NCBI GenBank assembly: GCA_964471235.1
Contig: CAYYGL010000007.1
Coordinates: 1-53,338, forward strand
Origin: CAYYGL01 sp964471235
Lineage (GTDB): Bacteria; Calditrichota; Calditrichia; RBG-13-44-9; J075
DNA: 53,338 bases
Reading direction: 5' to 3'
The translations under genes were made by a program, and so were the position numbers. Below, piece after piece: positions 1 to 8,829 of the stretch (its first letter is position 1; each line of letters begins with the position of its first letter). The notes beneath the pieces were generated by a model that was not told where the DNA came from, did no database searches, and worked only from the letters and a program-made list of their open reading frames with translations.

Positions 1-306
1 GGCTGCCCAATTCTTCCAGTTGTGCAGCATTGGAACGACCCAGCGCATACCGGCTACCCAATTCTTCCAGTTGTGCAGCATTGGAACGACCCAACGCATA
101 ACGGCTGCCCAATTCTTCCAACTGAGCGGCATTGGAACGACCCAGTGCATAACGGCTGCCCAATTCTTCCAGTTGGGCAGCATTGGAACGACCCAGTGCA
201 TAACGACTACCCAATTCTTCCAGTTGTGCAGCATTGGAACGACCCAGTGCATAACGGCTGCCCAATTCTTCCAGTTGGGCAGCATTGGAACGACCCAGTG
301 CATAAC
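1..306 (-). repeat. 51-bp tandem repeat, six full units plus a degenerate seventh
   Basis: Unit starts at 1, 52, 103, 154, 205, 256; a diverged copy begins at 307. Units at 154 and 256 are identical, and the 205 and 307 units share the same two variant bases at their start, so the last four units look like a duplicated 102-bp dimer. The period is a multiple of three and keeps the frame of the secreted protein. Such arrays change copy number by slippage or recombination. Confidence 0.93.
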
Positions 307-502
307 GACTACCGAGTTCTGTCACAACCTTTTCAATATCATTTTTCAAAAATGCCTGGCTGAATACCTGGTCTGTTTTTACCTCTTTATTGATAGTAGC
401 AGTGCGGAATCGAACTGCCCTTTCCACCTTAGCAGACTGAGCTAACCCCAGGGTGAAAAGAGAAATCGTGAGAATTAATGCGGATGCGAAAAACTTGTTC
501 AT
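1..502 (-). CDS. Secreted 17-residue tandem-repeat protein (3' end cut by window edge)
   Basis: Reading the minus strand from ATG at 502 gives a signal peptide (MNKFFASALILTISLFTLGL, cut near AQS), a linker of about 45 residues, then tandem copies of a 17-residue unit LGSRYALGRSNAAQLEE running off the left edge with no stop. An AAGGGG ribosome site lies 7 bases before the ATG. The unit alternates charged and small residues and repeats Leu at regular spacing, so it could form a helical rod or coiled structure at the cell surface; that is inference. No known family is recognised. The gene is partial, so total length and C-terminal domain are unknown. The reading frame is open through all six complete repeats, which supports it being coding although the DNA repeats also open shadow frames on the other strand. 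Confidence 0.8.
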   Translation of the reverse strand, partial: MNKFFASALILTISLFTLGLAQSAKVERAVRFRTATINKEVKTDQVFSQAFLKNDIEKVVTELGSRYALGRSNAAQLEELGSRYALGRSNAAQLEELGSRYALGRSNAAQLEELGSRYALGRSNAAQLEELGSRYALGRSNAAQLEELGSRYALGRSNAAQLEELGS

Positions 503-752
503 AACTTAACCCCTTCTGTTTGAAAATGAACCTGACTTAATTTTGCCCTTCAGGGCAGATGTTGTTGAGCGCTCTGTTTAGTATGTCGCAAAAAGGGGTC
601 AAAAAGTCACATCGATTCCGAAAAAAAATGAAAAAACAGCAATCGGCTACAACGAAACAGGATGTAAGTTGTTGATTCGTAAAGAATAAGGGGGTGGGAA
701 ATTTTTGGGGGAATTTAAAAAAGATTTTTATCCGGATGGGGGTGTTAAGTGC

Positions 753-1703
753 TTAACCCAACAGCGCCTTCAGCAAATCCCGGGTGGAGACACCTTTGCC
801 CATGGTATAAATATGTAATCCCGGGCAATGGTAATCCAATAATTGTTGACATAGTTCCGCTATCTTTTGAGTGCCAACTTTGCGGGCTTGCTCTTTTGTA
901 CGGGCATTTTCCATTGCTTCGACCAGATGATGGGGAATGCTGCAATGAAAATTACGGGGGATGCTGGACAGTTGACGCACCGAACTCAATGGCTTTACCC
1001 CCGGGATAATGGGCACCGTTATCCCGATCTCCCGGGCGCGCTCTACAAACCGCTTAAACACATCAAAATCGAAAAACATCTGGGTAATAATGTAATGAGC
1101 ACCTTGTTCCACTTTATGTTTTAGATTTTGTAAATCCCGTTCAAAATTGGGTGCCTCAAAGTGTTTCTCCGGGTACCCGGCGACCCCGATACAAAAATTT
1201 GTCGGCTGAGCATTTTCCAGTTCTTCCAGATAGATTCCCCGGTTCATGTTGCTAATCTGTTTCACCAGTTCGCTGGCATAGCGGTGCCCGTCTTTGTGGG
1301 GGATAAACGAACGCTCCCCCACCGCCGGATCGCCCCGTAATGCCAGAATATTTTTAATTCCCAGGTAATGCAAGTCAATCAACGCGTCTTCCGTTTCGTA
1401 TTTGGAAAATCCCCCACAGATAAAATGGGGCACCATCTCCACATTATAGCGGTTGGCAATGGCGGCACAAATTCCCACCGTACCCGGTTTCTTCCGCTTG
1501 GGAACCCGATAGATCACCCCATCCCGTTCCTCATACACTACATGTGCCTGATGGTAGGTGACATTGATAAACTGGGGAGTAAAGGGCATCAGCGTGTCTA
1601 ATGTTCGATAGACTTCGTCGATACTGGTGCCTTTGTTGGGAGGCGTAATTTCCAGGGATAGAACGAACCGGTCTCGCTTTTCCAGCGCTTCAACAACTTG
1701 CAT
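753..1703 (-). CDS. metF: Methylenetetrahydrofolate reductase (MetF)
   Basis: 316 residues, the normal length for the bacterial FAD-dependent 5,10-methylenetetrahydrofolate reductase, which makes 5-methyl-THF for methionine synthesis or works in the reverse direction in C1 pathways. Visible family signatures are the N-terminal LEITPP with the catalytic Glu at residue 18, HFICGG, LALRGDP, GVAGYPEKH, ITQMFFD and PIIPGVKPL, together spanning the TIM barrel. The ATG at 1703 has only a weak ribosome site, but no alternative upstream start is evident. It is followed on the same strand, upstream, by a membrane protein and a phosphofructokinase; no other folate genes adjoin, so this is probably a stand-alone housekeeping gene. 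Confidence 0.95.
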   Translation of the reverse strand: MQVVEALEKRDRFVLSLEITPPNKGTSIDEVYRTLDTLMPFTPQFINVTYHQAHVVYEERDGVIYRVPKRKKPGTVGICAAIANRYNVEMVPHFICGGFSKYETEDALIDLHYLGIKNILALRGDPAVGERSFIPHKDGHRYASELVKQISNMNRGIYLEELENAQPTNFCIGVAGYPEKHFEAPNFERDLQNLKHKVEQGAHYIITQMFFDFDVFKRFVERAREIGITVPIIPGVKPLSSVRQLSSIPRNFHCSIPHHLVEAMENARTKEQARKVGTQKIAELCQQLLDYHCPGLHIYTMGKGVSTRDLLKALLG

Positions 1704-1751
1704 CGATTATCTTACCTGTTATTTATTATCATCTGTTATCATTACTTTTAG

Positions 1752-2483
1752 TCATCGTTCACCCGGTGGAGAAGATTGATTATCGTCATTTAATTGGCGA
1801 ACTGTAAAGCCGGATGATGTAACATAAACCTGGTAGCGTGTCGTATCGGCACCGTATTGATAAACGGCACTCCCGTGAACTGTGTCAATAAATGGTAAAG
1901 AAGCCCCAACCCGGTATAAAAACCGCCACAGGGGGTCATCTTCTTTTTCGACCAGTGAGTATATCGTGGCGGTTTTTGTTCGTTCATCCTCTGTCAAATG
2001 ATAGCGTCCCCGCAAGCGTGTTAACCGATAGCGAGTTTTCAACCCCAGGAAGGTGAGCCACTTTTCCCATCTTAAAATATCCCCCTCCAACATCCACATG
2101 TCTCCATAAAGCAAATATTTTTCAGTAAGAGATTTTCCCGACGAGCCCCCTCGTGCCAACTCAACGACAAAGGTCTGTGGTTTGGAACCGGGTATCACTT
2201 CCACATAAACCACCGGTTCTTCATAAGTAAACCCCTGATATGCTTGCAGGAAAAAGCCGATAAAGAAAACGATACCCGAGAGGACAATCCACAACAGGAT
2301 GATCAATAAGTTCCGAAAACCGGAGAAGCCTCCGGGCACCCGGGGGCGTTTTTTATCTTTCTTTTTCCGTACGCTTAAAAACCATAGAATGAGCCGGGTG
2401 CGATTCAACAAATAGAGGAGGAATGTTCCCACACCCAATAATAATCCGGCGACACCGAAAAAAACAATCACTCGGGGGCTCAT
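1752..2483 (-). CDS. Conserved two-TM membrane protein, function unknown
   Basis: 243 residues from the ATG at 2483 (MSPRVIVFF), preceded by GGATCC about 8 bases upstream. An extension to 2567 is open but has no ribosome site. One membrane helix spans about residues 5-25 and a second about 60-82, separated by a basic cytoplasmic loop (RKKKDKKRPR). The C-terminal 150 residues look extracytoplasmic, with YGDMWMLEGDILRW, LGLKTRYRLTRLRGRY-like and YRVGASLPFIDTVHGSA segments. This pattern resembles a conserved family sometimes loosely labelled multidrug transporter in proteobacteria; that label has no mechanistic support here. It sits between metF and the phosphofructokinase on the same strand, with gaps of about 50 and 150 bases. 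Confidence 0.7.
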   Translation of the reverse strand: MSPRVIVFFGVAGLLLGVGTFLLYLLNRTRLILWFLSVRKKKDKKRPRVPGGFSGFRNLLIILLWIVLSGIVFFIGFFLQAYQGFTYEEPVVYVEVIPGSKPQTFVVELARGGSSGKSLTEKYLLYGDMWMLEGDILRWEKWLTFLGLKTRYRLTRLRGRYHLTEDERTKTATIYSLVEKEDDPLWRFLYRVGASLPFIDTVHGSAVYQYGADTTRYQVYVTSSGFTVRQLNDDNQSSPPGER

Positions 2484-2634
2484 AAAGGATCCACTTTTGC
2501 AGAATATTTGCCGGGCAGTACGGATGAAATGCCCATCCACTCCATTTATGAAATAACTCCATGCCAATGGGAAACTCTTCCCACAGGGTCACTGATCAGA
2601 GCGGAGATGCTCCGTATGAAGGTTGATAACGCTC

Positions 2635-3996
2635 TCATTCCGGAGGCGCATCTTTGGTTTTGGGCTTGCGCTTCTCATACACGATATTACTTTCCGTGAC
2701 ATGATTTTTCAGGGTGCTGATACCGCCGTTTTGATAAATCAGGTCTTTTTCAACCAGGTATTTAAATTGCTTTTCGAAATCTTTAATGGATAGTCCGCAG
2801 GTGGCCGCAAACTTGGCGACTTCATGAGGGTCATCAAAGTCGGCTTTGTTAAGGCGCAGCATATATCGCCGGGCTATAAAATAGGATTCCGAGGTCACAT
2901 CCACCATGCGTACCCGGGTACGATTGGTTTTGGGATCGATAATATCTTTAAAATACAGGGGTACAAAATGGCCTTCCTGAATGGAAACCATGGCGGCATT
3001 TCCACCATCGATCATAAATTGAGCGGCACAAAACCCAAGGTCCCGGGTGTATTCCATGTCATACGGAATCGGGTCGGCACAGCGGAGTTCATACCCGATA
3101 TTTTTCGCTACGATGGTGGTTTTAATGCCGAATTGGTTTAACCGATCCAGAACATGGAATTTTAAAATTTCGCCGAAATTCACCTCTGCCAGACGAATGT
3201 TATCATGAGCATCCCGTTCCACATTCAAGAGCACTTCCAGTTCATCCGGATCAAGTCGTTCCACCAAACCTTCCGCCAGCACCACCACCCCGTCTTTCCG
3301 ACCGTAACTCAACCGTTTGATAATAGAACCCACAACAATATCCACAAGATGGGAGAGCTTTATGACCTTTTCGGGGAATTCCTCCGGGATTAAGGTGAGA
3401 GTGGCACCGGCAGCTTTGCCAATGCCCAGCGCCAGATGTCCGGCTTTGCGTCCCATGGAAACCACAAAATACCAGCGGGAAGTGGTCTGGGCATCCACCA
3501 TCAAATTCTTTACCAGCTCCACCCCGATGTGCCGGGCAGTCTGGTATCCAAAAGTGGGAATCCCATGGGGCAAATCCAGATCGTTATCGATGGTCTTGGG
3601 CACATGAGCCACCCGAATTCGTCCCTCCGCTACCTTTTCCACCTGCATGGCGCTGTAGGCTGTGTCATCCCCACCGATGGTGATCAATTTATCCACATTC
3701 AACCGCAACAATGAGGTTACCGTGTTTTCCAGGTGCTTGCGCTCTTTGGTAGGATTATCCCGGGCAATGCCAATGTAAGAACCACCCCGAAAATGTATTC
3801 GGCTGACATTGTCGATCGTTAGTTCCCTGGTATGATTGATATCCCCCCGCATAATCCATTTGAAACCATCCAGAATGCCGATTACTTCTACTCCTTCCAG
3901 TATGGCTCGAATTGTTGCCGTGCCTATTACACTATTTATTCCAGGCGCCGGACCACCGCCCACTAATATTGCCATTTTTTTGGGATAGCTTGCCAT
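2635..3996 (-). CDS. pfp: Pyrophosphate-dependent 6-phosphofructokinase
   Basis: 453 residues. Phosphorylates fructose 6-phosphate in glycolysis, and in the PPi-linked form works reversibly. The family core is plain: GGGPAPGINS near residue 13, GGDDT at 108-112, PKTIDNDL at 133-140, and MGRKAGHLAL in the sugar-phosphate site. Asp in GGDDT (Gly in ATP enzymes) and Lys in PKTIDND mark the PPi-dependent class; this is established for the family, and the donor here is inferred from it. The start at 3996 has AGGAG five bases upstream. The C-terminal 60 residues (KPKTKDAPPE end) are a lysine-rich extension with no obvious domain. Its upstream neighbour on the other strand starts a separate outer-membrane gene group. 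Confidence 0.93.
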   Translation of the reverse strand: MASYPKKMAILVGGGPAPGINSVIGTATIRAILEGVEVIGILDGFKWIMRGDINHTRELTIDNVSRIHFRGGSYIGIARDNPTKERKHLENTVTSLLRLNVDKLITIGGDDTAYSAMQVEKVAEGRIRVAHVPKTIDNDLDLPHGIPTFGYQTARHIGVELVKNLMVDAQTTSRWYFVVSMGRKAGHLALGIGKAAGATLTLIPEEFPEKVIKLSHLVDIVVGSIIKRLSYGRKDGVVVLAEGLVERLDPDELEVLLNVERDAHDNIRLAEVNFGEILKFHVLDRLNQFGIKTTIVAKNIGYELRCADPIPYDMEYTRDLGFCAAQFMIDGGNAAMVSIQEGHFVPLYFKDIIDPKTNRTRVRMVDVTSESYFIARRYMLRLNKADFDDPHEVAKFAATCGLSIKDFEKQFKYLVEKDLIYQNGGISTLKNHVTESNIVYEKRKPKTKDAPPE

Positions 3997-4480
3997 TGGT
4001 TACTCCTTTCGGTACGAACTCACTTCAACATCCATCTCTTTCCCCCTGACAAGAAAAAATGAAATTCAAATTTAGTATGTTTTTTGGGGAAAACAAATTT
4101 TTAATGGCGCTCTTTTCAGATTTGGTAGAAGAGGCATTTCCCAAACGCCGGAGAAGTGTTAACAAAATTAACAGTCCGGAATGGCGATTTGTTAACAAGT
4201 TGATCATCTCAGAAGGGTTACCATTGCGAACAATTACAAGTTTTTTAAAAGCTTGCAAAATTATTCATTACCTTTGTAACTTTTGGTATTAAATTAGCAC
4301 ATAGAAAAAACATCTCATAAACATCCGCAACAGGGTAAATCCGGAAAGGTGTTCCGGTAGAAATCGCCAGACACTCACGGAAGATATTCAGGGGATAGGC
4401 TCTGTTGAGCTCCGAACATAATGATTTAGCAGTTTGGAGTTGCCATAGAAGAAGCACACCCAAAATCCGGAGGAGGAGAG
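3997..4480. other. 484-bp intergenic region between divergent genes
   Basis: Separates the phosphofructokinase (minus) from the outer-membrane protein gene (plus), so it should hold both promoters. Two short overlapping open frames around 4025-4292 have odd composition and no ribosome site and are not believed. No RNA gene, repeat or clear promoter hexamers were recognised. Confidence 0.5.
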
Positions 4481-5992
4481 ATGAAGAGATTCACCTGTTG
4501 TTTTTGGAGGTGGGTAGGAGGCATGCTTATCTTATGGGGAGGGCTGTTCTCCCAGGATTATCAAACCAATTATATCCAAGAATTTCGTATCCCTCACACC
4601 AGCGCCCGAGACCTGAAACTCTCCGGTTCCCTGTTCACTCGGCTGACGAATGAACACAATTCGAACCCCGAATTTCGGAATCGCAATTATTTAAGCGGAC
4701 ATCTAACCCTGTTCTATTCCGGTTTTCAGGAAAGTGAGCACCTTCAGTGGGACTTTGATGCCCGAGAAATGGTCTCGGTATTTCATCAGAAAAATGATAA
4801 TCGCCGACGGGATTATAATGCCAACCTTCTGGAAACCGGGGAAGGTCATCGTAACAATTACCTCCAGAGTTTGAATTTGCACAATTTTTTTGCCTGGTAT
4901 CCCTTTCCGGCTAAGGCGTTCATTTACCATCGCCTGACGGCACAGTTTGAGTGGAAGAAACAAAAGGGCAAGGGCAAACATTTTACCTCCTCGCCGCGGG
5001 ATACCATCGACTTTCGCAATCGCTTTGAGAAGGAAGAGCGGAGCCTGGCGCTTGACGGGATGGTGGGTATTGGCGTCGGGAAAGTACGCAACGGCTCCAC
5101 GGCGTACCTGGCATACCGGATTGCCCAACGCCTGGAAGAAGAACAGGCATTGCAGCGCCCCCTAACTGCCGCAGAGATTCATCGGATTGCGGTGATGCTC
5201 TATCGCTACCGGGAAGACCTTGTCAATCATGAACGGGCGGCTAAATATTTCTTCCCGGAATTGTACCGCACCCTGGTAGAGAATGGGGTTTTAACCAACC
5301 AACGTTCACCCACATTTGTAGTGTTTAAATTATTGGAAGTTCTGAAAGAGCCCCTGGCTTCCCGATTCAACGGCTGGAGAATTTATGCCGGCGCCGGTCC
5401 TTTCGGGACATATTTTCGTACCGAAATGAACCAACAAGTGGATGATGCCCCGGAAGAAACCCATACCCAGCAAAACCGAGGACTCCATGCGCTGTTCCAG
5501 GCAGGCGGGGCGTTTTTTTACCCGATATCCAATCGAACCCAGTTGAACGGTCTCGTGCAGGTGGATTTTCAAAACGTCGATTTCCCCAACCAATATTTCT
5601 GGCAAAACACCATTCAGGCATCTTACGAACTTACCGAAAAGATAGACCTCATCGGCATTGTGGAATTTTATCAATTTCACCACAGAGCATCCCCACCGGT
5701 TTTTCAGGAGCTCCAATTCAAGCAGCAAACCGTCGAGAGATTTTTTCAGAACCGGGGCTATCGTTATGGCACACCTTATTTTGTTCCGGAACCGGTTCCT
5801 TTTCATCTTTTTGTTGAACCGAACAGCCCCCCTCGCCAGATAACCATCCCCGTGGAATTAACCTTTCGATTTTTTATTGAAGACCGCATCACCCTGGACA
5901 TGGGGATCAATTACCAGTATCAGGAGGCGGTGCACCAGTATGTCTTGCGCAATTGGGGGCTTCACAGCGAGTTGTTTATCAACATTATCTGA
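4481..5992 (+). CDS. Predicted outer-membrane beta-barrel protein with central helical domain, copy 1
   Basis: 503 residues with a signal peptide (to about residue 25, GGLFS-QDYQ) and a strong GGAGGAGGAG ribosome site. The protein begins with alternating polar/hydrophobic strands (residues 40-150), then carries a charged, helical central part (about 200-290: RIAQRLEEEQ, EIHRIAVMLYRYRED, YFFPELYRTL), then returns to beta strands and ends LHSELFINII. The aromatic-rich terminal strands and C-terminal hydrophobic residue suit a barrel inserted by the BAM machinery. The next gene is a clear paralogue with the same order of parts and the same NII ending. I do not recognise a named family. The helical insert containing a conserved YRED/NYERxxKFF-type stretch could be a periplasmic plug or a substrate- or partner-binding module. 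Confidence 0.8.
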   Translation: MKRFTCCFWRWVGGMLILWGGLFSQDYQTNYIQEFRIPHTSARDLKLSGSLFTRLTNEHNSNPEFRNRNYLSGHLTLFYSGFQESEHLQWDFDAREMVSVFHQKNDNRRRDYNANLLETGEGHRNNYLQSLNLHNFFAWYPFPAKAFIYHRLTAQFEWKKQKGKGKHFTSSPRDTIDFRNRFEKEERSLALDGMVGIGVGKVRNGSTAYLAYRIAQRLEEEQALQRPLTAAEIHRIAVMLYRYREDLVNHERAAKYFFPELYRTLVENGVLTNQRSPTFVVFKLLEVLKEPLASRFNGWRIYAGAGPFGTYFRTEMNQQVDDAPEETHTQQNRGLHALFQAGGAFFYPISNRTQLNGLVQVDFQNVDFPNQYFWQNTIQASYELTEKIDLIGIVEFYQFHHRASPPVFQELQFKQQTVERFFQNRGYRYGTPYFVPEPVPFHLFVEPNSPPRQITIPVELTFRFFIEDRITLDMGINYQYQEAVHQYVLRNWGLHSELFINII

Positions 5993-6140
5993 GGCGACAG
6001 GACGATTCCACCTGCTCCAGGGGGAGTGCGTTAACCAGGGAGGCACAAAACGTGAAAGAGGAGAATGGTAATACGAACCGAATCGGGTGAGGCAATAAAA
6101 AGAAAATCAAAAAACTGAGAATAAACAAAGGACGCCAACC

Positions 6141-7637
6141 ATGAAATGTGCCATTATTTTACTGGTCTTTTTGATTTTATTCCCGGAACTGTTGATTTGC
6201 CAGGCGGAAAATTATTTTACCGGCTTTCGGATACCCAAAACCTCTGCCACCAATTTAATTTTATTGTGGAACATCAACCTGAGCGGGAAGATCAAAACGT
6301 TTTCCAGGGGAACCGATCAAAGAAGGTCTCACCGGGCTTCCCAGGTAATCCCAACAATTTTCTTTGATTATTTTTCCGAGAGCGAACAGACCCAACTGGC
6401 ATTATTCAGCGACAGTCAAAACAAATGGGATCATGATACCCAAAAAATCAATTCTTCTGGTGGAGGAGTGGAGGAGAATAACAGCACTTTATGGGAATCC
6501 CGAAACTCTATCAGTTTCTCTTTGAACTGGTACCCGACATCCCTGCCGGTATCTTTTTATCTGAACAGCTCTTCGGTAACAGACTATACCGACAGCAAAT
6601 ATGAAATGGCAGGTCTTCCCTCCTCCCGAACCCGGGAGCTGGATATTGCGATTGCCTCTCCGGTTGGGGTGAGTGTCGGCAGAGTGCGAGATGCCACGGT
6701 CATTTTCCGGGCAATTCGGGTATTTGAACGGCTGGAGGAGATTGGTCTGCTCACCCGGCAGCCTTCGAGGGAAGCTATCCACCACCTGGCAAAGCTGATG
6801 TACAAGCTGCGGGAATACCAAACGAATTATGAGCGCTTTGAAAAATTTTTCATGCCAAAAGTGATGTCTTTTCTGAAAAACCGCAATTATATCAACGTGC
6901 CAAAAATGGAAGTGCTTGCCGCCCTGAAAGTTTTTGAAGTGTTCTCAGAAAATGTGTTCACCCGGCAGCGGGGTTGGCGGATCTTTGTCGGGTATGGTGC
7001 CCAGGGAGAATATGTATGGAAAAAAGAGAGAAGCCGAAACAATGAAGTCAATACCGGCAACAGCACCAAAACAACCCGGTCAAACAGAATATTCGGTTTA
7101 GTGGAAGGAGGGGGAAACATCTACCTGCCGCTTACCACCCGGCTTCAATTAGACGGTGTGGTAAGCGGGGTTTTTTCCAACCAGAGCCTGCCCAACCGTT
7201 ATACCTGGACCAATCTCCTCCGTCTTTCTTATGAAATTGCGGAACGATGGGATGTGAGTCTGAGCGCCGGGTTCGTGCAATCTCACGGGATGGTAGCCGG
7301 TTTCAACAACATCTTTTTCCGACGGGCAACAAAATTTCTCGCCAACAGTTCATTTCAGCCATTTTTCCTTCCGGAGGTTTTTTCCGGCTCATTCATATTG
7401 AATGCACCGTATCTCAATTCCTCGACGCTTACCTACAACCAGAAAATAGCGCCGGTAAACATCTCTTTAAGGTATTTTATCGAAGACCGGGTATTCCTGG
7501 CGCTCCAAACCCAATTAACTTACCGGGAAGACAGTTACGGCATTCGTCGGGGTGACTTTTACAAGATGGATGATGTTTTGAGGAAAGACCGCAGAGATTG
7601 GCGGATTGTGATGAGTGTGTTTTATAATATTATTTGA
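6141..7637 (+). CDS. Predicted outer-membrane beta-barrel protein with central helical domain, copy 2
   Basis: 498 residues, signal peptide ending near LLICQA, AAAGGA ribosome site. Paralogue of the preceding gene: both start the mature part with FRIPxTSA, both have a GVGRVRD/GVGKVRN motif followed by a helical segment (RVFERLEEIGLLTRQ, AIHHLAKLMYKLREYQTNYERFEKFF), both have GWRIxxGxGxxGxY and a PNRYTW/PNQYFW strand, and both end in NII after an FIEDR strand. Overall identity is low outside these anchors, so the duplication is old. A 148-bp gap separates them, consistent with co-transcription. Function unknown; location in the outer membrane is inferred from composition and the terminal strand. 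Confidence 0.8.
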   Translation: MKCAIILLVFLILFPELLICQAENYFTGFRIPKTSATNLILLWNINLSGKIKTFSRGTDQRRSHRASQVIPTIFFDYFSESEQTQLALFSDSQNKWDHDTQKINSSGGGVEENNSTLWESRNSISFSLNWYPTSLPVSFYLNSSSVTDYTDSKYEMAGLPSSRTRELDIAIASPVGVSVGRVRDATVIFRAIRVFERLEEIGLLTRQPSREAIHHLAKLMYKLREYQTNYERFEKFFMPKVMSFLKNRNYINVPKMEVLAALKVFEVFSENVFTRQRGWRIFVGYGAQGEYVWKKERSRNNEVNTGNSTKTTRSNRIFGLVEGGGNIYLPLTTRLQLDGVVSGVFSNQSLPNRYTWTNLLRLSYEIAERWDVSLSAGFVQSHGMVAGFNNIFFRRATKFLANSSFQPFFLPEVFSGSFILNAPYLNSSTLTYNQKIAPVNISLRYFIEDRVFLALQTQLTYREDSYGIRRGDFYKMDDVLRKDRRDWRIVMSVFYNII

Positions 7638-7810
7638 ATTCGAAGCATGCCGGGCAAGTTTCCTACCTTCCCGAATCCGGGTATTCCTTGTAACAAACCG
7701 GTATGGGATGGGTATGAGATTTTGTTGACCGCCCCGGTGGTCGGCAGGATGACCATCATTCCGTAATTCACCTTCAAAGGAACTCAAAAATTTACCAGCG
7801 GAGGACACCC

Positions 7811-8572
7811 ATGAAGAGTTGCAGGAAAAGTTTTTCGAAAATTCAATTTTTATTAGTGCTACTTACCGGTGCGATCTTTATTTCTCCCGGATTGTTCTCT
7901 CAGGGGTCTGAGGAGAGTAAAAATGATGCCGAACACTCTTTGAAAAACGGGGCATGGGCGTTGCAATTTCAGATTAGTCAGAATTTTACGTTGAGGGATT
8001 TTCAAGGGAGTGTGCTGTCCCTGAAAAAACATCTTTCTTCTAAAACAGCCATTCGCCTGGGAGTCGGGGTCGATATCCAAACCTCGGACAAGAACAGTGA
8101 TTTTAACCGGTTTGCTGCCGATACCCTCTCGATTTCTTCAACTGAAGACAGAAACGAAGATGCACAATCCATCAATCTCTCAACCCAATTTTTATACTAT
8201 CCTTCCCCGGGAAAACCTGTTAAACCCTATTGGGGAGCAGGACCGTTTATTCAGTACGGTCATTTTAAAATGGATAGAAATAGGATAAGTGATCTTACGA
8301 TGGATCAGTTTATTGAAAACAGGAATAGAACCGATTGGGAGTTTGGGGTTTCTACCCTGATTGGTGCGGAATGGTTCGCCACTTCAAAAATCAGTTTGCT
8401 GGCGGAATATGGCGTTTCCTTTGTTTATTCCACTTCCGAAAGCAGGGACGTAACAGAACAGATTCCGAACGATCCAACTATGGCGAATCGGAAAGACGTC
8501 ACTAAGAATAATAGTGACGGCTTTGCAATCCGGGCACTGCCGGTTCGATTCGGTTTATCGGTGTACTGGTAA
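7811..8572 (+). CDS. Small outer-membrane beta-barrel protein (OmpA/OmpX-like fold)
   Basis: 253 residues with a signal peptide cut near GLFSQ and a GGAGG ribosome site six bases before ATG. The mature part shows alternating strands with glycine/aromatic girdles: WALQFQISQNFTLRDF, TAIRLGVGVDIQ, QSINLSTQFLYYP, PYWGAGPFIQYG, EFGVSTLIGAEWF, KISLLAEYGVSF, and ends RALPVRFGLSVYW, with a terminal aromatic typical of barrel proteins. The pattern suits an 8- to 10-strand barrel. It follows the two larger barrel genes by 173 bases on the same strand, so the three probably form one outer-membrane gene group. No enzymatic motif is seen. Confidence 0.75.
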   Translation: MKSCRKSFSKIQFLLVLLTGAIFISPGLFSQGSEESKNDAEHSLKNGAWALQFQISQNFTLRDFQGSVLSLKKHLSSKTAIRLGVGVDIQTSDKNSDFNRFAADTLSISSTEDRNEDAQSINLSTQFLYYPSPGKPVKPYWGAGPFIQYGHFKMDRNRISDLTMDQFIENRNRTDWEFGVSTLIGAEWFATSKISLLAEYGVSFVYSTSESRDVTEQIPNDPTMANRKDVTKNNSDGFAIRALPVRFGLSVYW

Positions 8573-8829
8573 TATGAGTGATGATTTATACCCCGGCTAT
8601 GTTTCTTTTTCCGGTATCGATTCAGTCTAAACTACCCATCCCAATGTGATCCCGTTGGGACAACCTGTTCGCCTGGCGAAGAGAAACACTGGTAACTCCG
8701 GTAATTCTTTAAAATCGCCATTGGGTATATATTTTTGCCAAAGGGGGGAGGCTGTTACTATTAGGTACTTACAGTCTAACTACCTACAGCCTGACAGCCT
8801 ATTTCCCTCTGTGTTCCTGAGAGAAATCA

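Noticed and set aside
1..345. CRISPR array
   Set aside because: The repeats are contiguous with no spacers and keep a protein frame, so this is a coding tandem repeat.
20..445. Plus-strand open frames across the tandem repeat
   Set aside because: They are mirror frames of the repeat. Only the minus-strand frame has a ribosome site, a signal peptide and a sensible composition.
4025..4292. Overlapping frames on both strands in the gap before the outer-membrane genes
   Set aside because: Odd composition, no ribosome site, and no family resemblance.
8639..8660. TCCCAA...TTGGGA hairpin after the third outer-membrane gene
   Set aside because: No T-run follows, so it is not called a terminator.
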